The position numbers were made by a program, and so were the translations under genes. A DNA stretch of 64,000 nt from Palsa-189 sp963803735 (GTDB taxonomy: Bacteria; Acidobacteriota; Terriglobia; Acidiferrales; UBA7541), in assembly GCA_963803735.1 (NCBI GenBank), contig CAWDNV010000001.1:62001-126000 (forward strand). The letters run 5' to 3'. Below the pieces are notes generated by a model. That model was not told the origin of the DNA. It did not search any database and worked only from the letters and a program-made list of their open reading frames with translations. This document shows, piece after piece, positions 16,080 through 25,393 of the stretch; position 1 is the stretch's first letter; every line of letters begins with the position of its first letter.

Positions 16080-18362
16080 ATGGAAACGAGCACAATCTCC
16101 CGCAGAGAGCTTCTGAAAGGAACCGGCGCGCTGGTGGTGAGCTTCAGTCTGTTTGGCCCGGCGGCGCGCGCTTTGGCGCAAGCGGCGGCTGGCGGCGGAG
16201 AGCCGGAGGCGGCGTCGCTCGACTCCTGGCTGGCGGTCGCGCAGGACGGAACCGTGACCGTCTTCACCAGCAAAGTGGAGTTGGGCACGGGGACTGAAAC
16301 CGCGCTGGCGCAGATCGTCGCAGAAGAGTTGGACGTGCCGTTTGGCCGGATTCACATGGAGGCAGGGGACACGTCGAAAACCGTGGACCAGGCCGTCACT
16401 GCGGCGAGCAGAACAATCGAGCGCGCGGGACCGCAGCTTCGCCAAGCTGCAGCGGTAGGGCGGCGCGAACTTGTGCGGATGGCGTCGGAGCGGCTCAATA
16501 CTCCCGCAAATCAGCTCACCGTGGTCGACGGAGTGGTAAGTGTGAACGGCGATTCGTCTCGAAAGATTTCGTACGCCGATCTAGTTGGCGATAAGCGATT
16601 CAACGTGAAAATGCAGACCAGCGGAACCGGCTGGGACCTGAAGATCTCTCCCGATGTCCAAGTGAAGAATGTAAACGATTACAAGATCGTGGGGACGTCG
16701 GTAAGACGCACCGACCTGCCGGGGAAGTTTACCGGCGAATTCACGTACGCGCAGGACGTGCGCGTTCCGGGGATGCTGCATGGCCGCGTTGTGCGGCCGC
16801 CGGTAGTGAGTTCGAAGCCGACGAATGTGGATGAAAGTTCGATCAAGCAGATTCCCGGCGTGGTGAAGGTCGTACAGGACGGAAATTTCGTCGGGGTGGT
16901 CGCGCAAACGGAATGGGCGGCGATTCAGGCGGCACGGGCGCTGAAAGTAACATGGTCGACGCCGAGTACAAGCCTGCCGGCCAATCCGGATGAGCTATAC
17001 GCATATTTGAAGAATACGAAGAGCTATAACGATCAGGTTACGGTCAATAAGGGCAATCCGGATGCGGCGTTCGCGCAGGCGACAAAGAAATACGAGGCGA
17101 CCTACCGGTGGCCGTTCCAGTTGCATGGCATGCTCGCACCATCGTGCGCGGTGGCGGATGTGCGCGGGGATTCGGTGACGGTTTGGTCTGGAACGCAAGG
17201 GCCATTCCGCACCAGGAAAGCGCTGTCGGACCTGCTGCACATCCCGGAAAAGAACATCCGCGTGATCTTTCGGGAGGAGTCGGGATGTTACGGGCGGCTG
17301 AGCCCGGACGACGCGCCACACGATGCCGTGCTTCTTTCGCGCGCGGTGGGCAAGCCGGTTCGCGTGCAGTGGACGCGCGCCGACGAGCACGGTTGGGAGC
17401 CGAAAGGGCCGGCACAATTTATCAGCGTGCGGGCCGGAACGGATGCGCAGGGTAATCTCGTGGCCTGGGATTATATGGAACGCGGCTTTCCGTGGACCGA
17501 GTCGGCGGTAAATCCGCTGCTCGCGGGACGGCAAATCGGTATGAAAAGCGTGAATCCCGGACAGGGTAATGGAAACGCGGGCGGCGGGGAAGCGTACGAA
17601 TTCGAGAATCAGCGAGTCGTCGCGGCGCTTATTCCGTGGTCGCAGGATCCGCCGACGCCGTTACGCACAAGCAATCTGCGCGCGCCGGGAGATTTGGCGC
17701 GCACGTTTGCGAGCGAATCTTTGCTCGACGAGATTGCCGCGGACCTGCACGTCGATCCGGTGCAATTCCGGCTGCGCTATCTGAAAAATAACAAGCGCGT
17801 GACAGAGGTGCTGGTCGCGGCGACGCAGGCCGCGCAGTGGAAAGAGCATGTGCCGCATTCGACGCCAAGTTCGGGCGCGAAGGCGATGGGCAGGGGAGTT
17901 TCGATTTCCGGCCGGGACGGCACCGTTACGGCGGCCGTCGCCGAAGTTGAGGTGGATAAATCCAACGGCGAGATTACTGTCAAGCGCGTCACGCTGGCGC
18001 ACGATTGCGGCTTGATCGTAAATCCCGACGGACTGAGGAACCAAATCGAGGGCAATGTCATTCAGGGTGTGAGTCGAACGCTGCTGGAAGAGGTTCGCTT
18101 CGATGCTAATGGCGTGAAGAACCTCGATTGGGTCAGCTATCCGATCCTCACCTATCGCCGCGTGCCCGATGTGCAGATCGTGCTGATCAATCGCAAAGAG
18201 ATGCCCGCACTGGGCGGCGGCGAACCTTCAACAGTGCCAGTGCCAGCGGCCATCGCCAATGCGGTTTATGATGCGATCGGCGTGCGCGTGCGAGAGGTAC
18301 CCATGACGCCGCAGAAGGTGCAGGCGTTGTTGCGGTCCAAACCGGTGGCGCGGAGCGTGTAA
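16080..18362 (+). CDS. iorB: Molybdopterin-binding subunit of a xanthine-dehydrogenase-family hydroxylase (IorB-like)
   Basis: ATG 16080 is preceded by AAGAGGAG. The N-terminus is a twin-arginine signal (ISRRELLKGTGALVVSFSLF), so the folded cofactor-loaded enzyme is exported. Family landmarks include VGTSVRRTDLPGKFTGEFTY, LHGMLAPSCAVADV, TLAHDCGLIVNPDGLRNQIE and, at the end, LGGGEPSTVPVPAAIANAV with the catalytic Glu of this family. At 760 residues it has the length of fused large subunits. With the 2Fe-2S subunit upstream it makes a periplasmic molybdenum hydroxylase for an N-heterocycle or aldehyde. mobA and a modA-like gene at 54.6-56.4 kb could supply its cofactor. Confidence 0.9.
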   Translation: METSTISRRELLKGTGALVVSFSLFGPAARALAQAAAGGGEPEAASLDSWLAVAQDGTVTVFTSKVELGTGTETALAQIVAEELDVPFGRIHMEAGDTSKTVDQAVTAASRTIERAGPQLRQAAAVGRRELVRMASERLNTPANQLTVVDGVVSVNGDSSRKISYADLVGDKRFNVKMQTSGTGWDLKISPDVQVKNVNDYKIVGTSVRRTDLPGKFTGEFTYAQDVRVPGMLHGRVVRPPVVSSKPTNVDESSIKQIPGVVKVVQDGNFVGVVAQTEWAAIQAARALKVTWSTPSTSLPANPDELYAYLKNTKSYNDQVTVNKGNPDAAFAQATKKYEATYRWPFQLHGMLAPSCAVADVRGDSVTVWSGTQGPFRTRKALSDLLHIPEKNIRVIFREESGCYGRLSPDDAPHDAVLLSRAVGKPVRVQWTRADEHGWEPKGPAQFISVRAGTDAQGNLVAWDYMERGFPWTESAVNPLLAGRQIGMKSVNPGQGNGNAGGGEAYEFENQRVVAALIPWSQDPPTPLRTSNLRAPGDLARTFASESLLDEIAADLHVDPVQFRLRYLKNNKRVTEVLVAATQAAQWKEHVPHSTPSSGAKAMGRGVSISGRDGTVTAAVAEVEVDKSNGEITVKRVTLAHDCGLIVNPDGLRNQIEGNVIQGVSRTLLEEVRFDANGVKNLDWVSYPILTYRRVPDVQIVLINRKEMPALGGGEPSTVPVPAAIANAVYDAIGVRVREVPMTPQKVQALLRSKPVARSV

Positions 18363-18364
18363 GT

Positions 18365-18432
18365 TTCGTAGCGCAAATCCGGAGAAACCTCAGGGCTCCG
18401 ACAAAGGGCGTCGGGACGACCTGAGCTACGAA
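18365..18432. terminator. Nested inverted repeats between convergent genes
   Basis: TTCGTAG (18365-18371) pairs with CTACGAA (18426-18432). CTCAGG (18389-18394) pairs with CCTGAG (18420-18425). CCGAC and GTCGG form an inner arm. The structure starts 3 bases after the iorB stop and ends 19 bases before the stop of the convergent small gene, a good place for a bidirectional terminator. Confidence 0.5.
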
Positions 18433-18450
18433 CCATGCCTGGTCGGATCG

Positions 18451-18666
18451 TCAGGCGCGGCGAGCGGTTTTGCGGCTGCGGCGCTTGGCGCGCACGGGAT
18501 TGACGGGCGCGTCGCCGATAAGCTCAGCCGACATCATGCTCGTTACGAAGAGCTTACGACCGTGATCGTGGAACTCGACGGCGGTACGTTCGGGATCAGA
18601 TTCGGCGACAATTCCGAGACCATACTGCTGGTGCTTAATTTGCTGTCCAGTGGAAAGAACCTGCAC
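18451..18666 (-). CDS. Small conserved basic-tailed protein, 71 aa
   Basis: A GTG start at 18666 follows AAGGAGG with a 4-base spacer, which fixes the start. The protein (MQVLSTGQQIKHQQYGLGIV, AESDPERTAVEFHDHGRKLF) resembles short domains that begin 'G..V.H..YG.G.V' and form a small beta barrel (as in DUF3553/UvrD C-terminal type modules). A basic tail follows (RAKRRSRKTARRA). This suggests nucleic-acid binding, by inference only. It is transcribed in the same direction as the cold-shock gene to its right, 105 bases downstream of it. Confidence 0.6.
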   Translation of the reverse strand: MQVLSTGQQIKHQQYGLGIVAESDPERTAVEFHDHGRKLFVTSMMSAELIGDAPVNPVRAKRRSRKTARRA

Positions 18667-18771
18667 GTTGCCTCCTTAAGCGCTTTGCCTCTTCCAGGAC
18701 CTTGTTTCCCGCGGACTTCGGGCAACACGCGCGGAAATTAGGGGCCCGTCCCCAAACGGGCCCCATAAGGG

Positions 18772-18975
18772 TTAGAGGCCTACGACGTTCTCCGCCTGCA
18801 AGCCTTTCGGGCCCTTGCGGACTTCAAACTCAACAGCTTGGCCCTCATTCAAACTACGGTATCCATCCGCCTGAATTGCTGAGTAATGTACGAATACATC
18901 CTCACCGGTTTGACGCTGGATAAAACCATAGCCCTTGCTGGCGTTGAACCACTTCACAGTTCCTTGTTCCTTCAC
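18772..18975 (-). CDS. cspA: Cold-shock domain protein (CspA family), 67 aa
   Basis: A GTG start at 18975 gives KEQGTVKWFNASKGYGFIQR and then GEDVFVHYSAIQ. These contain both RNP motifs (KGYGFI and VFVHY) of the cold-shock fold. At 67 residues it has the standard length; the frame extends upstream, but the GTG matches the second paralogue at 50327 exactly. Such proteins bind single-stranded RNA/DNA, melt mRNA structure and can act as antiterminators. The gene has a structured leader (18976-19151) shared in design with the paralogue. Confidence 0.95.
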   Translation of the reverse strand: MKEQGTVKWFNASKGYGFIQRQTGEDVFVHYSAIQADGYRSLNEGQAVEFEVRKGPKGLQAENVVGL

Positions 18976-19151
18976 TTCTTTCGTCCTTCTCTTTCTTAAA
19001 TGAATTGTTTGCCGACTCTCGCCTTTTTCCAATCGAAAAGCGGTTGGCGCCTCTAACCCGCACAAAAATGGGCTGCAAGTTTGTTCCTGCAGCCCTCTGA
19101 ACGAGTCAAAAGGAATGTCAAGAGCAACAAACGCGAATCCATGCTATCACA
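18976..19151 (-). promoter_or_regulatory. Cold-shock gene promoter and structured 5' leader
   Basis: On the minus strand the order is TGTGATAGCAT, GCGTTTGTTGCTCTTG (19119-19134), a hairpin (GGGCTGCAGGAACAAACTTG with CAGCCC, 19070-19095), ATTTTTG, then about 90 nt to the GTG. The hairpin plus T-run looks like an intrinsic terminator inside the leader. The paralogue at 50327 has the same order of TGTGATA, GCGTTTGTTGCTCTTG, hairpin and T-run. Confidence 0.6.
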
Positions 19152-19413
19152 ATTTGGGGTGAGTTGTCGATGGGGTAGACTGACTGGTTAACGCGTAACT
19201 ATATGATTGTATTGCGCTTGAAGTGTTTTTGTGGGTGCCTGGGTAGGCGTGGGAGCACCTGAAGTTCAGCGCCTTGTGTCACGAAGGATTCATATACCGA
19301 AGCCGTTGCTTTGGTAATATCGGAAGTCTTCCCCGTGTAATGTTCTAAGGGTGTTCTGAGGGTTTCTAAGGGCGTTTTTGAGAGCATTTCGAGGCGTTCT
19401 GAGGGGTGCGGGC

Positions 19414-22374
19414 ATGGGATCAGGACATGCGCGAAGCTGGCCGCGGCTCATTCTTCTTGTTTTCGCTTGCTCTGTCTTTGTGGCCGGAGGCGGCACGCTG
19501 TTTCACATCGAAGCAGGCGGCCTGCCTGACGATGACGATTCCGTGAGCACCTCAAAGCCTGCCGATTTGCCAACGGGCATGCGTATCACTCCTATCGCGG
19601 CTCCCGGCGCTCATTTTTCCACTCTCAACCCGAATCTGCCCGGCGCGCCTGAGTTCACGGCCGGTCAGGCGGTAGCCACCGCCGTCAGCCCAGACGGAAA
19701 TACGCTGCTGATTCTCACCAGCGGATACAACATTCGGTACGACGCGAGCGGGAATCTGCTTCCGCAAGATTCGAATGAGTACGTCTTTGTTTACGACATC
19801 ACGGCTCAGGCTCCGAAGAAGATACAGGTTGTGCAAGTGCCGACCGCCTTCAACGGGCTGGCCTGGAATCCGAATGGGAACGAGTTTTACGTTTCAGGCG
19901 GCGAGCAGGACACGGTACACGCGTTTGTCCGACTAGGCACTGTGTGGCACGAAGCCGGTGCGCCGGTGCGCCTGGGGCATGCCGCGGGCCTCGGGCTGGG
20001 AGTTCGGCCCGAAGTTGCGGGCATTGCCGTAAACGCGGCGGGTACGCAGTTGATTGCCGCGAATTACGAGAACGATTCGATAAGCGTGGTGGATATCGGT
20101 TCACATGCCAAGAGCGGTGAACTCGATCTGAGACCGGGGAAGAGCGATCCATCGAAAAAGGGCGTAGCTGGCGGGGAGTATCCCTTCTGGGTGGTCATCA
20201 AAGGCAACGAGAAGGCGTATGTCTCCAGCCTTCGCGACCGCGAAATCGTGGTCGTGGCGCTGACGCAGGGCGGAAGCGATGCCGCGCCGCGTGTGGCGAC
20301 TCGAATTGCCGTTCGCGGGAACCCTAACAAGATGATTTTGAACCGCAACGGCTCCCGTCTCTATGTCGCGTGCGATAACAGCGACTCCGTGGCAATTGTG
20401 GACACGGAGAGCGACCGGCTGATTTCGCAATTCGCGGTTACCGCGCCCAAGAATGTGTTCCTGAATCCTCGCGGGTTCAAGGGAAGCAATCCGAATGGCC
20501 TGGCGCTTTCTTCAGACGAGCGCACGCTCCACGTCACCGAGGGCGGAACGAATGCCGTAGCGGTGGTGAAACTGGATGGAGATATGGGGCGAGTGGCCGG
20601 TCTTGTTCCTACCGGCTGGTATCCAAATTCGGTAAGCGTGAGTCGAGACGGCGCGCGGCTTTATATCGTGAATGGCAAAGGGCCCGAAGGCCCGAATCCG
20701 ACTGGCTGCGGCTACACGCCGTCGCCTGCGGCATGTCACGAGAAGAATGCGTTCATTTTTCAGCGCAACCGAGCCGGTTTTCTTACGCTGCCTGTGCCGC
20801 GAGATAAGGAACTCAGTGCTTTGACGGAGCAGGTGGCGCAAAACGATCACTTCCGCGCGGTGGGAGCCAAAGATCAGGCAATGATGCAATTCCTGCGCGG
20901 CAAGATTCACCATATCGTCTACATCATCAAGGAAAACCGCAGCTACGATCAGGTGCTGGGCGATCTCGAGAAGGGAAACGGCGATCCTGCGCTGACTTTG
21001 TTTCCCGAGCGCCTGTCGCCGAATCATCATGGGCTGGCGCGCAAGTTCGTGACGATGGACAACTTTTATACGAGCGGGGAAGTTAGCGGCGACGGCTGGA
21101 ATTGGAGTACCGCGGCGCGAGCAACCGATTCGGTCGAGAAGACGGTTCCGGTGAATTATGCGGGCCACGGCCTTGACTACACATACGAGGGCGGAGAACG
21201 GAACATCAACTCAGGCATCGCGTCGCGAGCGGAACGGTTGCGGGCCAATCCGCTTACGCCGGGGGATGAAGATCTTCTGCCGGGCGCCGCAAACCTGAGC
21301 GCGCCCGATGCGGCTGACGACGATGACAATGCCGCGGGCGCCGGATATCTGTGGGACGCCTCGCTGCGGGCCAAGTTGACGCTGCGCAACTATGGATTCT
21401 TCATCGATCTGTTGCGTTACCGGTTGCCGGACGGTATTCCGGGGCAGATGCTGCCCGTTCGCGATCCGCGAGCCGAGGGAACAACCGTAGCCTTTGCGAC
21501 GAATGCGGGGCTTGCGCCTTACACAGATCCCTTTTATCGCGGCTTTGACGAGCGGCTGCCGGATTATTGGCGGTTCAAAGAATGGGAGCACGAATTCGAC
21601 GATTACGTCCGCAACGGCAACCTGCCTGCGCTCGAACTCGTGCGGCTGGGAGGCGATCATTTTGGCGATTTCGCGCGCGCGATCGACGGCGTGAACACAG
21701 TCGAGACGCAGATGGCAGCCAACGATTATGCGTTCGGGATGGTGATGGAAAAGATCGCCCACAGCCCTTACAAGAGCGACACGCTGGTTTTCGTGGTGGA
21801 AGACGATGCGCAGGACGGCCCGGATCACGTGGATGCACATCGCAGTCTGGCGTTTGTCATGGGGCCTTATGTGCGCCAGAACGCGCTGGTTTCCGAGCGC
21901 TATACGACGGTGCACGTGCTCAGAACGATTGAGGATATTCTGGGGATCGAGCCTCTCGGTTTGAACGACAGCTCGGTCGAGCCAATGACGGCGGTTTTCG
22001 ACCGGGCCGCGGAAGTTTGGGATTATCGAGCCGTCGTACCGGCGGTGCTGAAAACGACGCAATTGCCTCTGCCCACGGCAACTGCAGCAACATTGAGCCC
22101 TGAGAACAACAATGTGAATTCCGAGCCGCGGCACGATGCAGCTTACTGGGCGGCCAAGACAGAAGGGATGGATTTCTCCGCGGAAGATCGCATCGATACG
22201 CCGCGCTTCAACCGCATTCTCTGGGCGGGCCTAATGGGCGATGCCGTGCCTTTCCCGGAGAACCAGAAGCCTCGAAATCTGCGACGGCGCCGTGCGCGTC
22301 TGCTGCGGCGCTTCGCTCAACATAAATTTGCTGCAGCGGCTCGAGCTCGCACTCCGGCAGAAAAGAATTCCTAA
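19414..22374 (+). CDS. YncE-type beta-propeller fused to alkaline-phosphatase-family phosphoesterase
   Basis: ATG 19414 follows GAGGGG; the frame opens earlier but without better signals. The 986-residue product has an N-terminal hydrophobic export segment (LILLVFACSVFVAGGG) and a seven-bladed-propeller-like region with repeated blades (VATAVSPDGNTLLILTSGYN, VAGIAVNAAGTQLIAANYEN, NPNGLALSSDERTLHVTEGG). A phosphoesterase domain of the alkaline-phosphatase superfamily begins at HHIVYIIKENRSYDQVLGDL and includes FVTMDNFYTSGEVSGDGWNW and DDAQDGPDHVDAHRS, which supply metal-ligand Asp/His residues. It should be periplasmic or secreted and hydrolyse phosphate mono- or diesters. The C-terminus is basic and overlaps the convergent diguanylate cyclase gene by 4 bases. 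Confidence 0.85.
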   Translation: MGSGHARSWPRLILLVFACSVFVAGGGTLFHIEAGGLPDDDDSVSTSKPADLPTGMRITPIAAPGAHFSTLNPNLPGAPEFTAGQAVATAVSPDGNTLLILTSGYNIRYDASGNLLPQDSNEYVFVYDITAQAPKKIQVVQVPTAFNGLAWNPNGNEFYVSGGEQDTVHAFVRLGTVWHEAGAPVRLGHAAGLGLGVRPEVAGIAVNAAGTQLIAANYENDSISVVDIGSHAKSGELDLRPGKSDPSKKGVAGGEYPFWVVIKGNEKAYVSSLRDREIVVVALTQGGSDAAPRVATRIAVRGNPNKMILNRNGSRLYVACDNSDSVAIVDTESDRLISQFAVTAPKNVFLNPRGFKGSNPNGLALSSDERTLHVTEGGTNAVAVVKLDGDMGRVAGLVPTGWYPNSVSVSRDGARLYIVNGKGPEGPNPTGCGYTPSPAACHEKNAFIFQRNRAGFLTLPVPRDKELSALTEQVAQNDHFRAVGAKDQAMMQFLRGKIHHIVYIIKENRSYDQVLGDLEKGNGDPALTLFPERLSPNHHGLARKFVTMDNFYTSGEVSGDGWNWSTAARATDSVEKTVPVNYAGHGLDYTYEGGERNINSGIASRAERLRANPLTPGDEDLLPGAANLSAPDAADDDDNAAGAGYLWDASLRAKLTLRNYGFFIDLLRYRLPDGIPGQMLPVRDPRAEGTTVAFATNAGLAPYTDPFYRGFDERLPDYWRFKEWEHEFDDYVRNGNLPALELVRLGGDHFGDFARAIDGVNTVETQMAANDYAFGMVMEKIAHSPYKSDTLVFVVEDDAQDGPDHVDAHRSLAFVMGPYVRQNALVSERYTTVHVLRTIEDILGIEPLGLNDSSVEPMTAVFDRAAEVWDYRAVVPAVLKTTQLPLPTATAATLSPENNNVNSEPRHDAAYWAAKTEGMDFSAEDRIDTPRFNRILWAGLMGDAVPFPENQKPRNLRRRRARLLRRFAQHKFAAAARARTPAEKNS

Positions 22375-23285
22375 ACCAATTCGCCGAGGCGGGAGAGAGA
22401 CGCGCCGGAGATCTGCTTGGCGCGCTTATGTTCGTACATCAGGGCGTCGGCGCGGCTGATCTGCTGCGCCAGTTCACGATGGCCCGCCACGTTCACGATG
22501 CCCAAGCTGACGGAGAGCGAATAAACGCGCCGGGAATTCTGATTGTTTGTCCCAATCAGGTGCGCGAGGCGTTCGCGAACCAGGAATTCAGCCATTTCGC
22601 TTGCGTGGGAAAGCAGAACACAGAATTCATCGCCGCCGAGCCGCCCGATAATGTCGGATTGACGAAAGCATTCCCGCAGCAGACCAGCTATTTGCTGCAG
22701 GGCGAAATCGCCTTCGCGATGGCCGAAGTTGTCGTTGATGTATTTGAGATTATCCACGTCCATGAAAATCAGTGTGGAGCGCACGCGTTGGCGCGAACTT
22801 AGTTTCAGGTGCTGTTCCGCAAGGCTGACAAAGCCGCGGCGGTTATGCAGACCGGTCAGCTCGTCCATAAGCGAAAGGCTGCGGAGGTGCAATTGGGCTT
22901 GCTGGCGGGCGATGGCAAACGAAAGGGCTCGCGCGAGCTGGCCGGGGTTGATCTCGGACTTCACCAGAAAATCCTGAGCGCCGAGCTGCAGGGCCTGGGC
23001 GGCGAGAGAATCGTCGGCTGACGCGCTGAGCGCGATAAATGGCACGTTTGGCGCCGTCTGCTGAGCCTCGACCAGGACGTCCAACCCCTGAGCGTCCGGG
23101 AGCGATAGATCGACGAGCGCTACGTCGGCCCGGCCATTTTCCAGATGGCGCTTGGCTTGGTGGAGTTTGTTGGCGCGCCGCAAGCGAAAGTTGGTCGCTC
23201 CTCCCGCACGGAGCATTTGTGCCAGACGGCGCGCTTCAACGGGATTTCCTTCGACCAAAAGTATTTGAATCTGTTGGCTGGGCAT
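22371..23285 (-). CDS. Diguanylate cyclase response regulator (REC-GGDEF)
   Basis: An N-terminal receiver (IQILLVEGNPVEARRL, ADVALVDLSLPDAQGLDVLV with the phospho-acceptor Asp, DFLVKSE with Lys) is followed by a GGDEF domain. That domain has DELTGLHNRRGF, FMDVDNLKYINDNFGHREGD and the intact signature GRLGGDEF. An RxxD inhibitory-site motif (RQSD) lies exactly five residues before GGDEF, so product inhibition by c-di-GMP is expected. At 304 residues it has the PleD-like short layout. No kinase gene is adjacent. It is convergent with the phosphatase fusion. Confidence 0.92.
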   Translation of the reverse strand: MPSQQIQILLVEGNPVEARRLAQMLRAGGATNFRLRRANKLHQAKRHLENGRADVALVDLSLPDAQGLDVLVEAQQTAPNVPFIALSASADDSLAAQALQLGAQDFLVKSEINPGQLARALSFAIARQQAQLHLRSLSLMDELTGLHNRRGFVSLAEQHLKLSSRQRVRSTLIFMDVDNLKYINDNFGHREGDFALQQIAGLLRECFRQSDIIGRLGGDEFCVLLSHASEMAEFLVRERLAHLIGTNNQNSRRVYSLSVSLGIVNVAGHRELAQQISRADALMYEHKRAKQISGASLSRLGELV

Positions 23286-23562
23286 GGCACCCCTCGATTG
23301 AGTTTGTCATCCGCTTTTTCATTGCATGTGCAGCCCGAAAGGGCTTTTTCTGGCACGCGGAATGAAGGGTGTTCCTGCAGGCCAAGTGAACTAGAAGAAC
23401 TAAAGCGATTGTATCTTTTGCGTACAACGGGTCAAGAGTGACAGCGTGCGATGTTGTGCATGTCTAACGGGTTTTTCTCACCGGATTCCCTGGGCTTTTC
23501 CACAATATGTTCCACAATGGGAACGAGCGGAGGCTAAGGTCGAGGGCTTCTGTAGAAGAGAA

Positions 23563-24903
23563 CTAAGAGCGCTGGTCCATAGGGATGTAGGAGCGCTTAT
23601 CGTATCCCTTATAAATCTGGCGGGGCCGGGCGATCTTCTGTTCGGGATCGAGCAGCATCTCTTCCCATTGAGCGATCCATCCGCTCGTTCGCGGAATCGC
23701 GAAGAGCACGGGGAACATAGTCACCGGGAAGCCCATGGATTGATAGATCAAGCCGGTATAAAAATCGACGTTGGGATAGAGCTTGCGGCTGACGAAGTAT
23801 TCGTCCTGGAGAGCTATTCGCTCAACTTCGAGCGCGATATCCAGCAGCGGGTTGCGGCCCATGATATCGAAGACTTCATCAGCGATGCGCTTGATGATGC
23901 GAGCGCGCGGATCGTAGTTCTTGTAAATTCGGTGACCGAAACCCATCAGGCGCTTTTCGCCGGATTTGACGCGCTTTACATATGCAGGCACGTTGGCGAT
24001 AGACCCGATATCCATGAGCATGCGCAAAACTTCTTCGTTAGCGCCGCCGTGCAAGGGGCCGTAAAGAGCGGCAGTGGCGGCCGCCGTGGCGGAGTACGGG
24101 TCCACGTGCGAGCTGCCGACACAGCGCATGGCGTTGGCGGAGCAATTCTGTTCGTGATCGGCGTGCAGAATGAAGAGAATGTCCAGGGCGTGCTCGAGCG
24201 TGGGATTGGGCCTGTATTTCAATTCGGTGGTCTTGAAGAGCATGTTGAGGAAATTGCCGGGATAGCTCAGCTCGTTGTCGGGATAAGCGTAGGGCATTCC
24301 GAGGCTGTGACGATAGGCAAATGCGGCGAGTGTCGGCATTTTGCCAATCAAGCGATAGGTCTGTTTGCGGCGGGATTCGGCATCGAAGATATGGCGCGCG
24401 TCAGGGTAAAAGGTGGAGAGCGCGGCGATCGTGGAGATCAGCATGCCCATCGGGTGGGCATCGTAATGAAAGCCGTCGAGAAATTTTTTGATGCTCTCGT
24501 GAATGAAAGTGTGATGCGTGACGTGATAGGTCCAATCCTCTATCTGCGTGCGGGTAGGGAGTTCGCCAAAAAGAATCAGATAAGCGGTTTCGAGATAGGT
24601 GCTGCGCTCGGCCAACTCCTCGATCGGGTATCCGCGATAGCGCAGGATGCCGGCATCGCCATCAATGAAGGTAATTTTGCTCTTGCAGAGGGCGGTATTG
24701 TTGAAGGCGGGATCGTAACTCATCATCCCGAAATCGCTCTGGTTGACCTTGATCTGGCGGAGATCGAGAGCCCGGATCGTATCGTCGGTGATGGGCACTT
24801 CATAGGTTTTACCGTTACGGTTATCGGTAATGGTGAGCGAGTCCCGGGTCATTCGGTTGGCCTCTCGGACGGTCGATTGCGCCACTGGTTCGACTGGATT
24901 CAT
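23563..24903 (-). CDS. gltA: Citrate synthase (type II, hexameric-like)
   Basis: This 446-residue protein condenses acetyl-CoA with oxaloacetate at the entry to the TCA cycle. Signature segments include GILRYRGYPIEELAERSTYL, the active-site His in LFILHADHEQNCSANAMR, the second His in ALYGPLHGGANEEVL, and the Asp in GFGHRIYKNYDPRA. Length and the extended N-terminus fit the bacterial type II enzymes. ATG 24903 follows GAGGCAGGGA. It is monocistronic; the gap to its left (23286-23562) carries TTTTCCACA and TGTTCCACA but no gene. Confidence 0.96.
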   Translation of the reverse strand: MNPVEPVAQSTVREANRMTRDSLTITDNRNGKTYEVPITDDTIRALDLRQIKVNQSDFGMMSYDPAFNNTALCKSKITFIDGDAGILRYRGYPIEELAERSTYLETAYLILFGELPTRTQIEDWTYHVTHHTFIHESIKKFLDGFHYDAHPMGMLISTIAALSTFYPDARHIFDAESRRKQTYRLIGKMPTLAAFAYRHSLGMPYAYPDNELSYPGNFLNMLFKTTELKYRPNPTLEHALDILFILHADHEQNCSANAMRCVGSSHVDPYSATAAATAALYGPLHGGANEEVLRMLMDIGSIANVPAYVKRVKSGEKRLMGFGHRIYKNYDPRARIIKRIADEVFDIMGRNPLLDIALEVERIALQDEYFVSRKLYPNVDFYTGLIYQSMGFPVTMFPVLFAIPRTSGWIAQWEEMLLDPEQKIARPRQIYKGYDKRSYIPMDQRS

Positions 24904-25126
24904 GTTCCCTGCCTCAGTTTAAGCCCTCAGAGCAGTTCGTCAATGTACACCAAGTTGGGGCATTGAGGAATAGCGTGGTGAGCGGGAAGTTGGCACAAAT
25001 TTTGGGCATGTCGCTGTGAAATAGTGACGCCCCAAATTCGGCGGTAGCTGCACGCTCCTGTCTTTTGACCACTCCTAGTGACCATGGTACCTTAGATAGG
25101 TCATCGATACGAAGGGAGAGTCCAAT

Positions 25127-25393
25127 ATGGCGGGCAAGAACAAGAGATCAATGCATGAAATCGCGATCTCGAAGTTTAAGGCAAAGTGTTTGTCTTTGTT
25201 GGAGGAAGTGAACAAGACGAAGATTCCTTTGCGCGTAACTCGACGCGGGATACCACTAGCTGATGTGGTTCCTGCATCTCCGGAGGCAGGGGAACGAACG
25301 TGGATTGGTTCAAGGACCGGAATCCTGAAGATCACTGGGGACATTGTCTCGGCGGTAATCGACCCAGAGGATGTTGAGGCTCTGCAGAAGTGA
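25127..25393 (+). CDS. Phd/YefM-type antitoxin
   Basis: ATG 25127 follows GGAGAG. The 88-residue protein has the Phd-fold pattern: HEIAISKFKAKCLSLLEEVN, KIPLRVTRRGIPLADVVPAS. The C-terminal part (GILKITGDIVSAVIDPEDVE) would cover the toxin. Its stop overlaps the toxin's GTG start (GTGA, 25390-25393). Phd antitoxins bind their own promoter. TTGACC (25065-25070) and TACCTT (25089-25094) are possible promoter elements beside the palindrome GACCATGGTAC. Confidence 0.9.
   Translation: MAGKNKRSMHEIAISKFKAKCLSLLEEVNKTKIPLRVTRRGIPLADVVPASPEAGERTWIGSRTGILKITGDIVSAVIDPEDVEALQK

Noticed and set aside
19199..19387. Minus-strand frame of 62 codons upstream of the csp promoter
   Set aside because: There is no ribosome site, low-complexity Leu/Thr repeats, and no family resemblance.
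21211..22134. Minus-strand open frame of 307 codons
   Set aside because: It is a shadow of the phosphatase domain, with no motifs and Arg/His-rich composition typical of antisense frames.
23446..24966. Plus-strand open frame of 506 codons over citrate synthase
   Set aside because: It is a shadow frame of gltA, which is certain.
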